From: Bacillota bacterium
Lineage (GTDB): Bacteria > Bacillota > Clostridia > Christensenellales > Pumilibacteraceae
Direction: 5' to 3'
NCBI GenBank assembly: GCA_009780325.1
Contig: WRAF01000007.1
Coordinates: forward strand, 1-63,181
DNA: 63,181 nucleotides
Shown here: positions 11,332 through 18,898 of the stretch, one piece after another
How positions within the stretch are numbered: position 1 is the first letter of the stretch
Layout of the letters: each line of letters starts with the position of its first letter
Notes under the pieces: model-generated
The model's database searches: none
Seen by the model: only the letters and a program-made list of their open reading frames with translations
Told to the model about the DNA's origin: nothing
Translations under genes and position numbers: made by a program

Positions 11332-12201
11332 ATGAAAAAATTTGAATCAAAAATAATTTTGGGTGATATAATTAATGAGTTGTCAAAATTAGATAAATCA
11401 CAAAAGTTTGATATTATTATCATTGACCCGCCTTATAATATAGGAAAAGATTTTGGAAATAATTTAGATACTATGCCTCTTGAAGAATATATTGGGTGGT
11501 CAAAAAAATGGTTGGACTTATGTTTTGAATTGCTAGCGGATAATGGTCTAATTTATGTTTATGGCTTTATTGAGATACTTGCAAGGATTGCCGTTTTATA
11601 TCCGATAGACAAGCAAAGAATATTGGCTTGGCATTATACCAATAAAACAACCCCAGCGGCAACATTTTGGCAAAGATCATATGAGAGTATACTGTGCCTT
11701 TGGAAAAACGATAAGCCTAAACTAGAGATAAATCAAATAAGAGAGCCATATACAGACACATATAAAAAATTTGCGGGCAAAGAGAGGGCATCAACCAAAG
11801 GTCGTTTTGGCAATAAGACTACTATCTATAATGTTCATGAAGAGGGAGCATTGCCAAGAGATGTTATTAAAATTCCTGCATTGGCAGGAGGAGCAGGGTG
11901 TACTGAACGCAATTTTATATGCTATACTTGTGGAGGAGATTTTTATTTGGCTAAAGAGATAAAGCGTCATAAAGGACATGATATATTGCAGCATCCCACA
12001 CAAAAACCTATGGCGTTATCAGAAAAGCTGATTAAGTCCAGAATAAACGGTAATGGAGGAAGAATACTTGTTCCGTTTGCAGGGTCAGGATCTGAGTGTG
12101 TAGTTGCACAAAAATTAGGGATTGAGTTTTTAGGGATTGAATTAAATCCAGAGTATGTTGCATATGCAAATGCTTGGTTAACAAGAGATAAGGAGCAATA
12201 A
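11332..12201 (+). CDS. site-specific DNA methyltransferase, beta-class (N6-adenine or N4-cytosine)
   Basis: The protein (289 aa) transfers a methyl group from S-adenosylmethionine to an exocyclic amino group in DNA. The catalytic DPPY motif is at residues 32-35 and the SAM-binding FAGSG motif at 249-253, which is the beta-class order. REPY, HPTQKP and the EYIGWSKKWL segment also match enzymes of the M.RsrI kind. A Cys cluster (CTERNFICYTC) before the HPTQKP block may bind metal. ATG 11332 follows GGGAGG. The next gene begins 1 base after its stop with its own AAGGAG site, so the two form an operon, as in type II restriction-modification pairs. The recognition sequence cannot be read from the protein. 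The partner is frameshifted, so the enzyme may now act alone. Confidence 0.9.
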   Translation: MKKFESKIILGDIINELSKLDKSQKFDIIIIDPPYNIGKDFGNNLDTMPLEEYIGWSKKWLDLCFELLADNGLIYVYGFIEILARIAVLYPIDKQRILAWHYTNKTTPAATFWQRSYESILCLWKNDKPKLEINQIREPYTDTYKKFAGKERASTKGRFGNKTTIYNVHEEGALPRDVIKIPALAGGAGCTERNFICYTCGGDFYLAKEIKRHKGHDILQHPTQKPMALSEKLIKSRINGNGGRILVPFAGSGSECVVAQKLGIEFLGIELNPEYVAYANAWLTRDKEQ

Positions 12202-12202
12202 A

Positions 12203-12629
12203 ATGTATAGATTATCGGATAGAATGTTGCAGGCTTTAGAAAAAGATTTAAGAGAGTTTCATAAACTTTTTCAAGGTGGAAGGTGTCAAGCATGGCAAAT
12301 TGAGGAGTTGATTGCGAAGGCGATTCGTAGTGATTTTTCAAAAATTATTGAGTTTTTAAATCAGAGTTTATATTTGATTGTGGCTGTGCCTTATTATAAA
12401 AAAGATGATGAAAACGGACGGTCGCATATATATCAAATTATATATATGGATGCACGATCATTAAAAATTAATAATGATGCAGAGTTTAAAATGGTTGGAA
12501 AAAAATTATGTTTATGTAAATAATGATGGGATAGAATTTTCAATTCGTCCATCTATGAGTTGGCAAATATGGTGGAGCATTCCTCTTAATAAAATTGATT
12601 CTAAAACACGATTACTGATTGCAAATTAA
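12203..12629 (+). pseudogene. frameshifted partner of the methyltransferase, possible restriction enzyme
   Basis: The first frame runs from ATG 12203 to a stop at 12521-12523 (106 aa). Just before that stop is a run of seven A (12499-12505). With six A, the frame would read on as GKNYVYVNNDGIEF and end at 12629, giving a coherent protein of about 139 aa with no internal stop. The downstream part has the composition of real coding sequence (Trp, Pro and charged residues). I therefore read this as one gene broken by a +1 insertion in the homopolymer, or one that switches by slippage, or a sequencing error. I recognise no family. Position directly after a DNA methyltransferase makes a small restriction endonuclease or accessory protein the natural guess, but no nuclease motif is certain. 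Confidence 0.6.
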
Positions 12630-12638
12630 TATATAATT

Positions 12639-13853
12639 ATGATGGATAAAGCATTAAAAATACTGCAAAAATATCAAGGGCGAAAAATTGCCATTGCAGC
12701 AAGCGGCGGAGTGGATTCAATGACACTTTGCTTGCTTGTTTTGTCATGCGGGTATTTTGATGATATTACAATACTGCATATTAATCATAATTTAAGGGAA
12801 ACTTCTAAAAGGGATTATGAATTGGTCAAAAATTTTGCTAAAAATCATAGCCTTAAATTTGAGAGTATCAGTGTTGATGTAGCTGCTTTTGCTAAAGAAA
12901 GCAAGCAAAGTATTGAAACAGCAGCACGAGAGGTTAGGTATAAATTTTTTAATGACTGGCATGAGGATAAAGGTGCGGATGCTGTATTGATGTTAGGGCA
13001 TACTTTAGATGATAATGCTGAGACAATTTTGATGCATATTTTTAGAGGGTGCGGGTTAACTGGTTTAGTGGGAATACAAGAAGAATATGATTCTTTTATG
13101 CCTTTTGTGCGTCCCTTGATTTATACTTCTAAAAAAGAGATTTATGAGTATGCTAAGTTATACAATATTGAGTATTTTGAGGATGAAACAAACAGTGACA
13201 CAAAGTACACTAGAAATTTAGTTAGAAAAGTGATAAAAGAGATAAAAGGGGCTTATCCAAGTGTTAATGAAAATGTATTAAAGCTGTCAGAAATTGCAAA
13301 AAGAGCATTAGAGACAACAAAAAATCAATTGCATGAAGAATATTTTAAATTAAAAGACGAGGCGGTTTGTTTAAATAAAAATGCTTTTTATTTTGATTCT
13401 TTAGTAGAGCAATATATAATTGAAGCGGCTAAAAGAGCAGGGCTTATTAAAAATTTTGAGTCAAAGCATATAGATTTGATAAAAAAGCTGGATACTGGTA
13501 CAAGCATTGATTTACCAAATGGATATGTAGTATATTGCGATAAAAAGTATTTGATTTTTAAAAGAAAAGAGCAAAATAAAATGTTTGCATCTATTCTTAT
13601 AGCTGATGCGGACAAGCTAGAAGGTGCTGCTCTCCGCTTTAGAAGGGAGGGCGATGTTTTTACAAAGTTTGGCGGCGGCACAAAAAAATTAAAGGATTTT
13701 TTTAATGAAAAGGGAGTTTCTTCAAGAAAAAGAGATAGGATACCATTATTAGTTAAAGATGATAGAATTTTGGTAGTAATGGGTTATGAAATTGCTGATG
13801 AGGTTAAAGTGACTAAAGATACGAAAAAGGTGATTGAGTTATGGAAAGAATAG
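12639..13853 (+). CDS. tilS: tRNA(Ile)-lysidine synthase
   Basis: TilS attaches lysine to C34 of the CAU-anticodon isoleucine tRNA with ATP, so that it reads AUA codons. The PP-loop SGGVDS is at residues 22-27, followed by the LHINHNLR and GHTLDDNAETILM segments and an RNPLR-like TRNLVRKV site. The C-terminal substrate-binding domain runs to the end (404 aa). ATG 12639 and ATG 12642 are both possible; neither has a Shine-Dalgarno site, and a TATAAT at 12632 is too close to act as the promoter for them. The end overlaps the next gene by 13 nt, so the two are probably translated together. AUA codons are common in this AT-rich genome, which makes the enzyme essential. Confidence 0.97.
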   Translation: MMDKALKILQKYQGRKIAIAASGGVDSMTLCLLVLSCGYFDDITILHINHNLRETSKRDYELVKNFAKNHSLKFESISVDVAAFAKESKQSIETAAREVRYKFFNDWHEDKGADAVLMLGHTLDDNAETILMHIFRGCGLTGLVGIQEEYDSFMPFVRPLIYTSKKEIYEYAKLYNIEYFEDETNSDTKYTRNLVRKVIKEIKGAYPSVNENVLKLSEIAKRALETTKNQLHEEYFKLKDEAVCLNKNAFYFDSLVEQYIIEAAKRAGLIKNFESKHIDLIKKLDTGTSIDLPNGYVVYCDKKYLIFKRKEQNKMFASILIADADKLEGAALRFRREGDVFTKFGGGTKKLKDFFNEKGVSSRKRDRIPLLVKDDRILVVMGYEIADEVKVTKDTKKVIELWKE

Positions 13854-14536
13854 ATGATTTAGGAATAAATGGACTAAAGTTGATTCAAGATGACACAAAG
13901 TTTTGTTTTGGAACAGATTCTGTTGAGTTAGCGAATTTTGTATTAGATAGAAAACTGGATATGAAATCAACTGCAATAGATTTAGGTGCAGGGAATGGAA
14001 TCATAGCAATATTGCTTGCGGGCAAAAAGGGTTTGAATGTTAAAGCTATAGAGATTGATGATGAGGCAGCGGCACTTTGCGGGCGTAATATAGAACTAAA
14101 TAATTTAGGACATCTTGTCAAAGTAATTAGCTCTCCCATGCAGGATATTATTAAAAATAAACTGGTTGATACTAACAAGATAAATATAGTAGTGTCTAAT
14201 CCGCCGTATTTTAGACTAGGAGCAGGAGAATTGAAAATCGGGGCAGAGCTTGCTAGGCATGAGGTGGCTGTTACGCAGCGTGAATTGGTTGAAACAGTTA
14301 GCGATTTATTGTCTGCTGGCGGCATGTTTTTTATCGTTTATCCAGTTGACAGAATGGCAGAGTTGATTTATAACTGTAAGGATTTAAGGCTAGAACCAAA
14401 AGAAATTATACTGCTTGATGCGCCAAACAAACCACCATTATTGTTTTTGATGCGGGCTGTTAAAAATGCTAAAACGGGATTAAAAGTGAGTGTAAGGAAT
14501 GCAAGAAATTGCGGAATGGAATATAATAGCAGATAA
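13841..14536 (+). CDS. tRNA1(Val) (adenine37-N6)-methyltransferase-like protein
   Basis: A class I SAM-dependent methyltransferase of the TrmN6/YabB type, 231 aa. The start FGTDSVELANFV segment is typical of the family, the SAM-binding loop is DLGAGNGI near residue 47, and the catalytic NPPY is at 120-123, which marks methylation of an exocyclic amino group. In Bacillus the homologue is yabB and sits beside the 16S rRNA methyltransferase rsmI; here rsmI follows 1.2 kb later with a regulator inserted between, which fits that ancestral order. The gene starts inside the end of tilS (13-nt overlap), so translation is likely coupled. tRNA position 37 of a valine tRNA is the known substrate in E. 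coli; the exact substrate here is inferred. Confidence 0.88.
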   Translation: MERIDDLGINGLKLIQDDTKFCFGTDSVELANFVLDRKLDMKSTAIDLGAGNGIIAILLAGKKGLNVKAIEIDDEAAALCGRNIELNNLGHLVKVISSPMQDIIKNKLVDTNKINIVVSNPPYFRLGAGELKIGAELARHEVAVTQRELVETVSDLLSAGGMFFIVYPVDRMAELIYNCKDLRLEPKEIILLDAPNKPPLLFLMRAVKNAKTGLKVSVRNARNCGMEYNSR

Positions 14537-14544
14537 TTAGCAAT

Positions 14545-14668
14545 TAAAAAAGGTGGACTAAAGCCCACTTCCCTCACTTAGAGGTTCGGCTTTTTTGAGT
14601 TAGCTTATCCATTTCTCGCAGACGATTCTTCCTATACTATAAAAAAAGCGGAGGATTAGTCCTCACGC
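14545..14668. repeat. dispersed terminator-like repeat, copy 1
   Basis: The block lies between two convergent genes and is homologous, in opposite orientation, to 48235-48372. The best-conserved core is the stretch reading TTATCCATTTCTCGCAGACG near 14606-14625. It holds three hairpins with T-runs: one for plus transcripts (AGCC...GGC then TTTTTT, about 14571-14596), and two for minus transcripts (GTGG/CCAC with A6 at its plus-strand left side, and GAGGA/TCCTC at 14651-14664). The last overlaps the stop codon of the minus-strand regulator. It should terminate transcription in both directions. Confidence 0.65.
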
Positions 14669-15093
14669 CCTACAAGATAGTCAAGAGTACAGTCAAAAAG
14701 TTTTGCAAGCTCTATAAGAAGTGGTAACCCTGGTTCTTCGCCTGCTTCCCATTTTCGAAAATAACTGCCATCAAATCGACTGACTTTTCTTAATGAATAA
14801 GTTGTAAAGCCCTTTTCTTTCATAACTGCATGGATATGTAAAGCAAAAGGTGGACAGTCTTTTGGTTTGAGTTCTCTAGTGTCAAAAGACCGTCCTGTGA
14901 GATATTCAATAGAACATTTAAAATAATTGGATACTGCTATAAGATTGGCACGAGTAATTTGCATTGGTGCTGCAGTCCAGCGATAAACAGTACTTCTTGC
15001 AACATCTATAGCAGTGGCTAGTTGTTCTGGTGTTATATCGTTATCAAAAAGTAATTCTTTTAATCTTTCGCTAAAGTTTGACAAATTATTCAT
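14656..15093 (-). CDS. regulator with two tandem helix-turn-helix domains
   Basis: A 145-residue protein made of two similar XRE/Cro-type halves. The first half has LATAIDVARSTVYRWT as its helix-turn-helix and ends in CSIEYLTGRS; the second has TTYSLRKVSRFDGSYFRKWE and ends in CTLDYLVGRED. The ending C-[ST]-[IL]-[DE]-Y-L-x-G is shared with the three 75-aa HTH proteins at 41-42 kb, so they belong to one broad family. The start is uncertain: ATG 15093 (MNNLSNF) fits the family, while ATG 15114 is in frame upstream; neither has a good Shine-Dalgarno site. The gene points away from a 51-aa gene at 15221, and the AT-rich divergent region between them has palindromic stretches such as ACATATA-CTA-TATATGT that could be operators. 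It may repress itself and the small gene. Confidence 0.8.
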   Translation of the reverse strand: MNNLSNFSERLKELLFDNDITPEQLATAIDVARSTVYRWTAAPMQITRANLIAVSNYFKCSIEYLTGRSFDTRELKPKDCPPFALHIHAVMKEKGFTTYSLRKVSRFDGSYFRKWEAGEEPGLPLLIELAKLFDCTLDYLVGRED

Positions 15094-15144
15094 AAAATAA
15101 ACATATACCCCCATATAATTATGTTAACTATATAGGACAAAAAC

Positions 15145-15173
15145 TTGCGGTTCTTATATAATCCACATATACT
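15145..15173 (+). promoter_or_regulatory. promoter of the 51-aa gene, divergent from the tandem-HTH regulator
   Basis: TTGCGG (15145-15150), a 17-bp spacer and TATACT (15168-15173). The predicted start is near 15180, about 40 nt before the start codon. The -10 element lies inside a near-palindrome (about 15166-15181), which a dimeric repressor could use. Confidence 0.55.
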
Positions 15174-15220
15174 ATATATGTAGCTACAAATAATAATTGC
15201 AAAGGAGGTAATCAAAAAGA

Positions 15221-15376
15221 ATGGCTGAAATAGAGATACTTACGACTCATATAGGTGAATTTGTTTCAATGATGGAAGAAGCGGATAGAATTGAGTATAT
15301 AAATGACAACGGCAAAATGACCGCTTTTACTATTTTCATGAAAAGCGGCAATATGTATTCTTTAACGATTAAATAG
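15221..15376 (+). CDS. small acidic protein of 51 residues
   Basis: The frame runs from ATG 15221 to TAG 15374-15376 and has an almost perfect AAAGGAGG ribosome binding site 13 nt upstream, plus a good promoter at 15145. The protein begins MAEIEILTTHIGEF, has no membrane segment or signal peptide, and ends with a beta-prone stretch. No family is recognised. Its position, divergent from the tandem-HTH regulator, suggests that the regulator controls it. Roles such as a toxin, an anti-regulator or a phage-derived protein are all possible and cannot be separated by sequence. Confidence 0.65.
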   Translation: MAEIEILTTHIGEFVSMMEEADRIEYINDNGKMTAFTIFMKSGNMYSLTIK

Positions 15377-15441
15377 GAGTATTGTTTAACAGATTAATAA
15401 GAAAGATAACAAATAAGACGAAAACTTATTGTGAGTGTCGG

Positions 15442-15552
15442 TAAAGAAGAGATTCTTGCAGAATGACAAAATTTGGATTAGTGTACTAAACGTCAAAAAC
15501 TACTCGGTTTAAAATCTAAATTTTGTCATTCTGCTTTAGAATCTCTTCTTTA
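15442..15552. repeat. MITE-like inverted repeat, intact copy
   Basis: Two arms of about 38 nt face each other around a loop of about 35 nt. The left arm begins TAAAGAAGAGATTCT and continues with GCAGAATGACAAAATTT; the right arm is its complement, with a 3-nt difference in the middle. There is no coding sequence inside. Decayed relatives are at 29355 and 48380. Apart from this element, 15377-15742 holds only AT-rich sequence and the ribosome binding site of rsmI. Confidence 0.65.
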
Positions 15553-15742
15553 TCTTTGTCCCGCATTATGTATCCCTCTCGGCATGACCTCACACATTGG
15601 AGGATGCTATTTTTATTAATAAATATGATTACAAAAAGTTAATATAAACAATATTATATATCTTTTATGTATTCATGTCAACTAAATTTGAAAAAGTCAA
15701 CTTGGACGCAAGTGGTATTTTCAAATTTCTATAGGAGCAAAC

Positions 15743-16534
15743 ATGTTATATATTGTTGCAACGCCAATAGGCAACTTATTAGAAATGAATGAAAGAGCTA
15801 TTCAGACATTAAAGGATGTGGATTTAATAGCATGTGAGGACACTAGGCATTCTGGCAAATTATTAAAGCATTTTGACATTAAAACAAAAATGGTTGCCTA
15901 TCAAAAATTTAATGAAAAGGCAAGCACCAAAGGCTTGATAGATTTATTGCTAGGCGATAAAAATATTGCCCTTATATCAGATGCAGGCATGCCGCTTATC
16001 AGTGACCCAGGGTCTATTTTGATTCAAGAGTGTATAGCTAATGATATTGATTATACAGTAATAAGCGGCGCATGTGCATTGATAAATGCTGTTGTATTAA
16101 GCGGCTTTGATACAGTTGAATTTAGTTTTTTAGGTTTTCTGCCAGATAAAAAATCTTTAAGAGAAAATAAACTAAAGCCGTATTTGTTTGTGCCATCTAC
16201 TTTGATTTTTTATTCTCCGCCGCAAAATGTGATCAAAGATTGTGAATTTTTGTTTAGTATTTTTGGAGCAAGAAGAGCGGCGGTGATAAGAGAGATTTCT
16301 AAAATGTATGAAAGTATTTATCGTGGGAATTTAGGTGAGGATTTAAAAATAAAAGAAGCCGGAGAGTTTGTAATTGTTGTTGAAGGGTATAAAGGAGTGG
16401 ATAAAGACAGCATGAGTGAGGTAGATTTATACAATGAATACATCAACATGGGACTGACTAAGATGGATGCAATAAAGGCAGTGGCAAAGGATAAAGGCGT
16501 GCCAAAAAGCGTGATTTATGATTTGATAAATTAA
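15743..16534 (+). CDS. rsmI: 16S rRNA (cytidine1402-2'-O)-methyltransferase
   Basis: RsmI methylates the ribose of C1402 in the decoding centre of 16S rRNA. The protein begins with the diagnostic YIVATPIGNL, followed by IACEDTRHS and LISDAGMPLISDPG, the SAM-binding core of the tetrapyrrole-methylase fold. Its length of 263 aa is slightly short of the usual 280-290, and the C-terminal region is typical (GLTKMDAIKAVAKDKGVPKS). ATG 15743 has a TAGGAG site nearby. The order trmN6-like then rsmI is common in Firmicutes. The 247 nt after the gene show no clear terminator or gene. Confidence 0.97.
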   Translation: MLYIVATPIGNLLEMNERAIQTLKDVDLIACEDTRHSGKLLKHFDIKTKMVAYQKFNEKASTKGLIDLLLGDKNIALISDAGMPLISDPGSILIQECIANDIDYTVISGACALINAVVLSGFDTVEFSFLGFLPDKKSLRENKLKPYLFVPSTLIFYSPPQNVIKDCEFLFSIFGARRAAVIREISKMYESIYRGNLGEDLKIKEAGEFVIVVEGYKGVDKDSMSEVDLYNEYINMGLTKMDAIKAVAKDKGVPKSVIYDLIN

Positions 16535-16743
16535 TTTTATATAAAAATTGATTATTAATGCATATCTGTAAAGAATATTGCGGACACTGTCAATTTCGAG
16601 TGATAGCAATGAAATATGAGGGGGGAGGAGCAACTGTTTTGAGAATTTTTTTAAAATTAAGAAAAAAATCTAACTTAAATTGTGTGACTTTTGCGCCATT
16701 TCTATGAAATATTAATAATTAAATATTACTAACTGTTAATCGG

Positions 16744-16772
16744 TTGCTAAATACTAAAAATTATGCTATACT
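16744..16772 (+). promoter_or_regulatory. promoter of the radical SAM gene
   Basis: TTGCTA (16744-16749), a 17-bp spacer and extended -10 TGC-TATACT (16767-16772). The predicted start is about 3 nt before ATG 16782, so the mRNA would have almost no leader. Confidence 0.6.
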
Positions 16773-16781
16773 ATTTAGTAC

Positions 16782-18044
16782 ATGGACATGTTTGAAAAAC
16801 TAAAAATTTTGGCGGATTCGGCAAAATATGATGTAGCATGTACATCAAGCGGAGTCAATCGTGATAACCCGTCTGACGGCATAGGCAATGCAAAAGCCTG
16901 TGGTATTTGTCATAGCTTTTCTGCTGACGGCCGCTGCATATCGCTCCTTAAAATTCTTATGACCAATGCTTGTATGTATAATTGTTCGTACTGTTATAAT
17001 AGATTTTCAAATGATATTCCTAGAGCCACATTTACTCCTAAAGAACTTGCAGAACTAACCATCAATTTTTATCGCCGCAATTATATAGAAGGTTTGTTTT
17101 TATCAAGCGGAGTCATAAAATCGCCCAATTATACGACAGAGTTAATGATAGCCGCTTTAAAAATTTTGCGTGAGGATTATAAATTTTATGGGTATATACA
17201 TGCTAAAGCTATCCCTGGGACAGACAATGATTTGATTCAAGCATTGGGTCATTTATGCGACAGAATGAGTGTTAATATTGAACTGCCTTCATCTGAAAGT
17301 TTAATTGCGCTTGCTCCAGACAAATCAAAAAACTCTATTCTTGCTCCTATGGGTTTTATTAAGGACACCTTGACTGAAAATAAGCATGCTTTAGTTAAGT
17401 ATAAAAAAACTCCGCAATTTGTGCCTGCTGGTCAAAGTACACAGATGATAATAGGGGCGTCTCCTGAAACGGATTATTCTATTATCAAGTTGTCAGAGGG
17501 GCTGTATAATAAGTACAAACTTAAAAGAGTGTTTTATTCAGCGTATATTCCTGTGGTTAGGGGGTCAGCATTGCTGCCGTCTATAGAAACCAAGCCTCCG
17601 CTGTTAAGAGAAAACAGGCTTTATCAAGCGGATTGGCTTATGAGAGTATATGGTTTTGAGTCTAGTGAAATTTTGGACGAAAAAAGTCCTATGTTAAATC
17701 CTTTTATTGACCCTAAGTGCAACTGGGCTGTGAATCATCCAGAGTTTTTTCCTGTTGATATAAATACTGCGGACTATCAAATACTATTAAGAGTGCCTGG
17801 GATAGGTATATTGTCAGCAAGGAAAATTGTTGCGGCAAGAAAGTGGGGTAAATTAGATTTTATGCATTTAAAAAAATTGGGTGTGGTATTAAAAAGAGCG
17901 CAGTATTTTATTTTGTGCAGCGGGAAAAGGGCAGAGGGGATAAAAATAAATGAAAGCAAGGTGATTAGTTCATTATTATCAAAGAAGGCATTAGAAAATT
18001 ATTATGGATTTAAAAATGGGGTGCAGATAGGGATGTTTGATTAA
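16782..18044 (+). CDS. radical SAM protein, putative DNA modification/repair
   Basis: A radical SAM enzyme (420 aa) of the type named putative DNA modification/repair protein (TIGR03916, assigned from memory of the family). The 4Fe-4S motif is C64-x3-C68-x2-C71. Four more cysteines lie just before it (ACTSSG, ACGICH, GRC), as expected for this family. Near residues 325-350 a helix-hairpin-helix appears (INTADYQILLRVPGIGILSARKIV region), a DNA-binding element. The next gene encodes its usual partner, a DUF4130 protein. The pair is thought to act on nucleic acid, but no reaction has been established. The start has no Shine-Dalgarno site and lies about 3 nt from the predicted transcription start. 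Confidence 0.9.
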   Translation: MDMFEKLKILADSAKYDVACTSSGVNRDNPSDGIGNAKACGICHSFSADGRCISLLKILMTNACMYNCSYCYNRFSNDIPRATFTPKELAELTINFYRRNYIEGLFLSSGVIKSPNYTTELMIAALKILREDYKFYGYIHAKAIPGTDNDLIQALGHLCDRMSVNIELPSSESLIALAPDKSKNSILAPMGFIKDTLTENKHALVKYKKTPQFVPAGQSTQMIIGASPETDYSIIKLSEGLYNKYKLKRVFYSAYIPVVRGSALLPSIETKPPLLRENRLYQADWLMRVYGFESSEILDEKSPMLNPFIDPKCNWAVNHPEFFPVDINTADYQILLRVPGIGILSARKIVAARKWGKLDFMHLKKLGVVLKRAQYFILCSGKRAEGIKINESKVISSLLSKKALENYYGFKNGVQIGMFD

Positions 18045-18060
18045 ATATATAAAATAAATT

Positions 18061-18843
18061 ATGAAACAAATAGATATTTGTTATAAATATGACGGAAGCT
18101 TTTATGGGATGCTTTGCTGTGTCTTTGAAAGCTTTGAAAAAAAAGAGATGCCTATAGGGATTTTTGATAGGGGAGGCTCTTTATTTTTAGTTAAGAATAT
18201 TAAAACGGATGATATTAAAGCCGAGAGAGTATTAAAAGGTGTGCAAGATAAAATGGGGATAATTGGGGTGGAGTATGTGCGTTTGGCATATTTAGCCAGT
18301 ATTAAAGATAAAGAGATTGCTATTATTCATTTTATTAAAGAGGGATTGAACAAAGGAAAGAAATTTATAGAAGAGATTAGGACAGGTTTTGGTCCGATTA
18401 AAAAGATGGTGGCTGGGTCGATAAACAATATTTTTTTGGCAAAAATTCAAAAGGGTATTGATTTATTGCTTTTAGAAAAACAACGGTTTATTCAATTTGT
18501 TAGATTTAGTGAAGTTTATAATAGGGCTTTAGTTTCTATAATTGAACCAGAGCATCAGGTATTGCCGTTATTAGCTGACCATTTTGTACAAAGATTTCCT
18601 AATGAGCAGTTTCTAATTTATGATAAAACTCACTGTTTGGGACTAATTTATACAAATAAAGAGGTGAGGATAGAAAGAATCGAGGATTATCAAATGCCGG
18701 ATTTATCTAATGAAGAAAAAGAGTATCAAGAATTATGGAAAATGTTTTATGATACTATAGCAATTAAAGAACGCAAGAATGAGAAATTAAGAATGGGTTT
18801 TATGCCAAAGAAATATTGGGAAAATTTAACAGAGATGCAGTGA
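18061..18843 (+). CDS. DUF4130 protein, partner of the radical SAM enzyme
   Basis: The N-terminal YDGSFYGMLCCVFESFEKKE matches the start of the TIGR03915/DUF4130 proteins described as probable DNA metabolism proteins. It follows the radical SAM gene by 16 nt and has no separate promoter or ribosome binding site, so both are likely on one mRNA. In many bacteria this domain is fused to a uracil-DNA-glycosylase-like domain; here the 260 residues hold only the DUF4130 part. The C-terminal LRMGFMPKKYWENLTEMQ is typical. Its biochemical role is unknown; the family knowledge is limited to co-occurrence with the radical SAM partner. Confidence 0.85.
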   Translation: MKQIDICYKYDGSFYGMLCCVFESFEKKEMPIGIFDRGGSLFLVKNIKTDDIKAERVLKGVQDKMGIIGVEYVRLAYLASIKDKEIAIIHFIKEGLNKGKKFIEEIRTGFGPIKKMVAGSINNIFLAKIQKGIDLLLLEKQRFIQFVRFSEVYNRALVSIIEPEHQVLPLLADHFVQRFPNEQFLIYDKTHCLGLIYTNKEVRIERIEDYQMPDLSNEEKEYQELWKMFYDTIAIKERKNEKLRMGFMPKKYWENLTEMQ

Positions 18844-18861
18844 TGATTTGATATTTTATTG

Positions 18862-18891
18862 TTGACATCATTTTACTTTTTATGTTATAAT
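18862..18891 (+). promoter_or_regulatory. promoter predicted to give a leaderless mRNA for the WalJ-like gene
   Basis: TTGACA (18862-18867), an 18-bp spacer and extended -10 TGT-TATAAT (18886-18891). Seven bases separate the -10 from ATG 18899, which puts +1 at 18898 or 18899. Confidence 0.7.
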
Positions 18892-18898
18892 ACTTGTT

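Noticed and set aside
12632-12637. TATAAT just before tilS as promoter
   Set aside because: Only one base separates it from ATG 12639, so transcription would start inside the gene, and no -35 fits.
13885-14325. 146-codon minus-strand frame opposite the trmN6-like gene
   Set aside because: It lies fully opposite a gene with clear family motifs.
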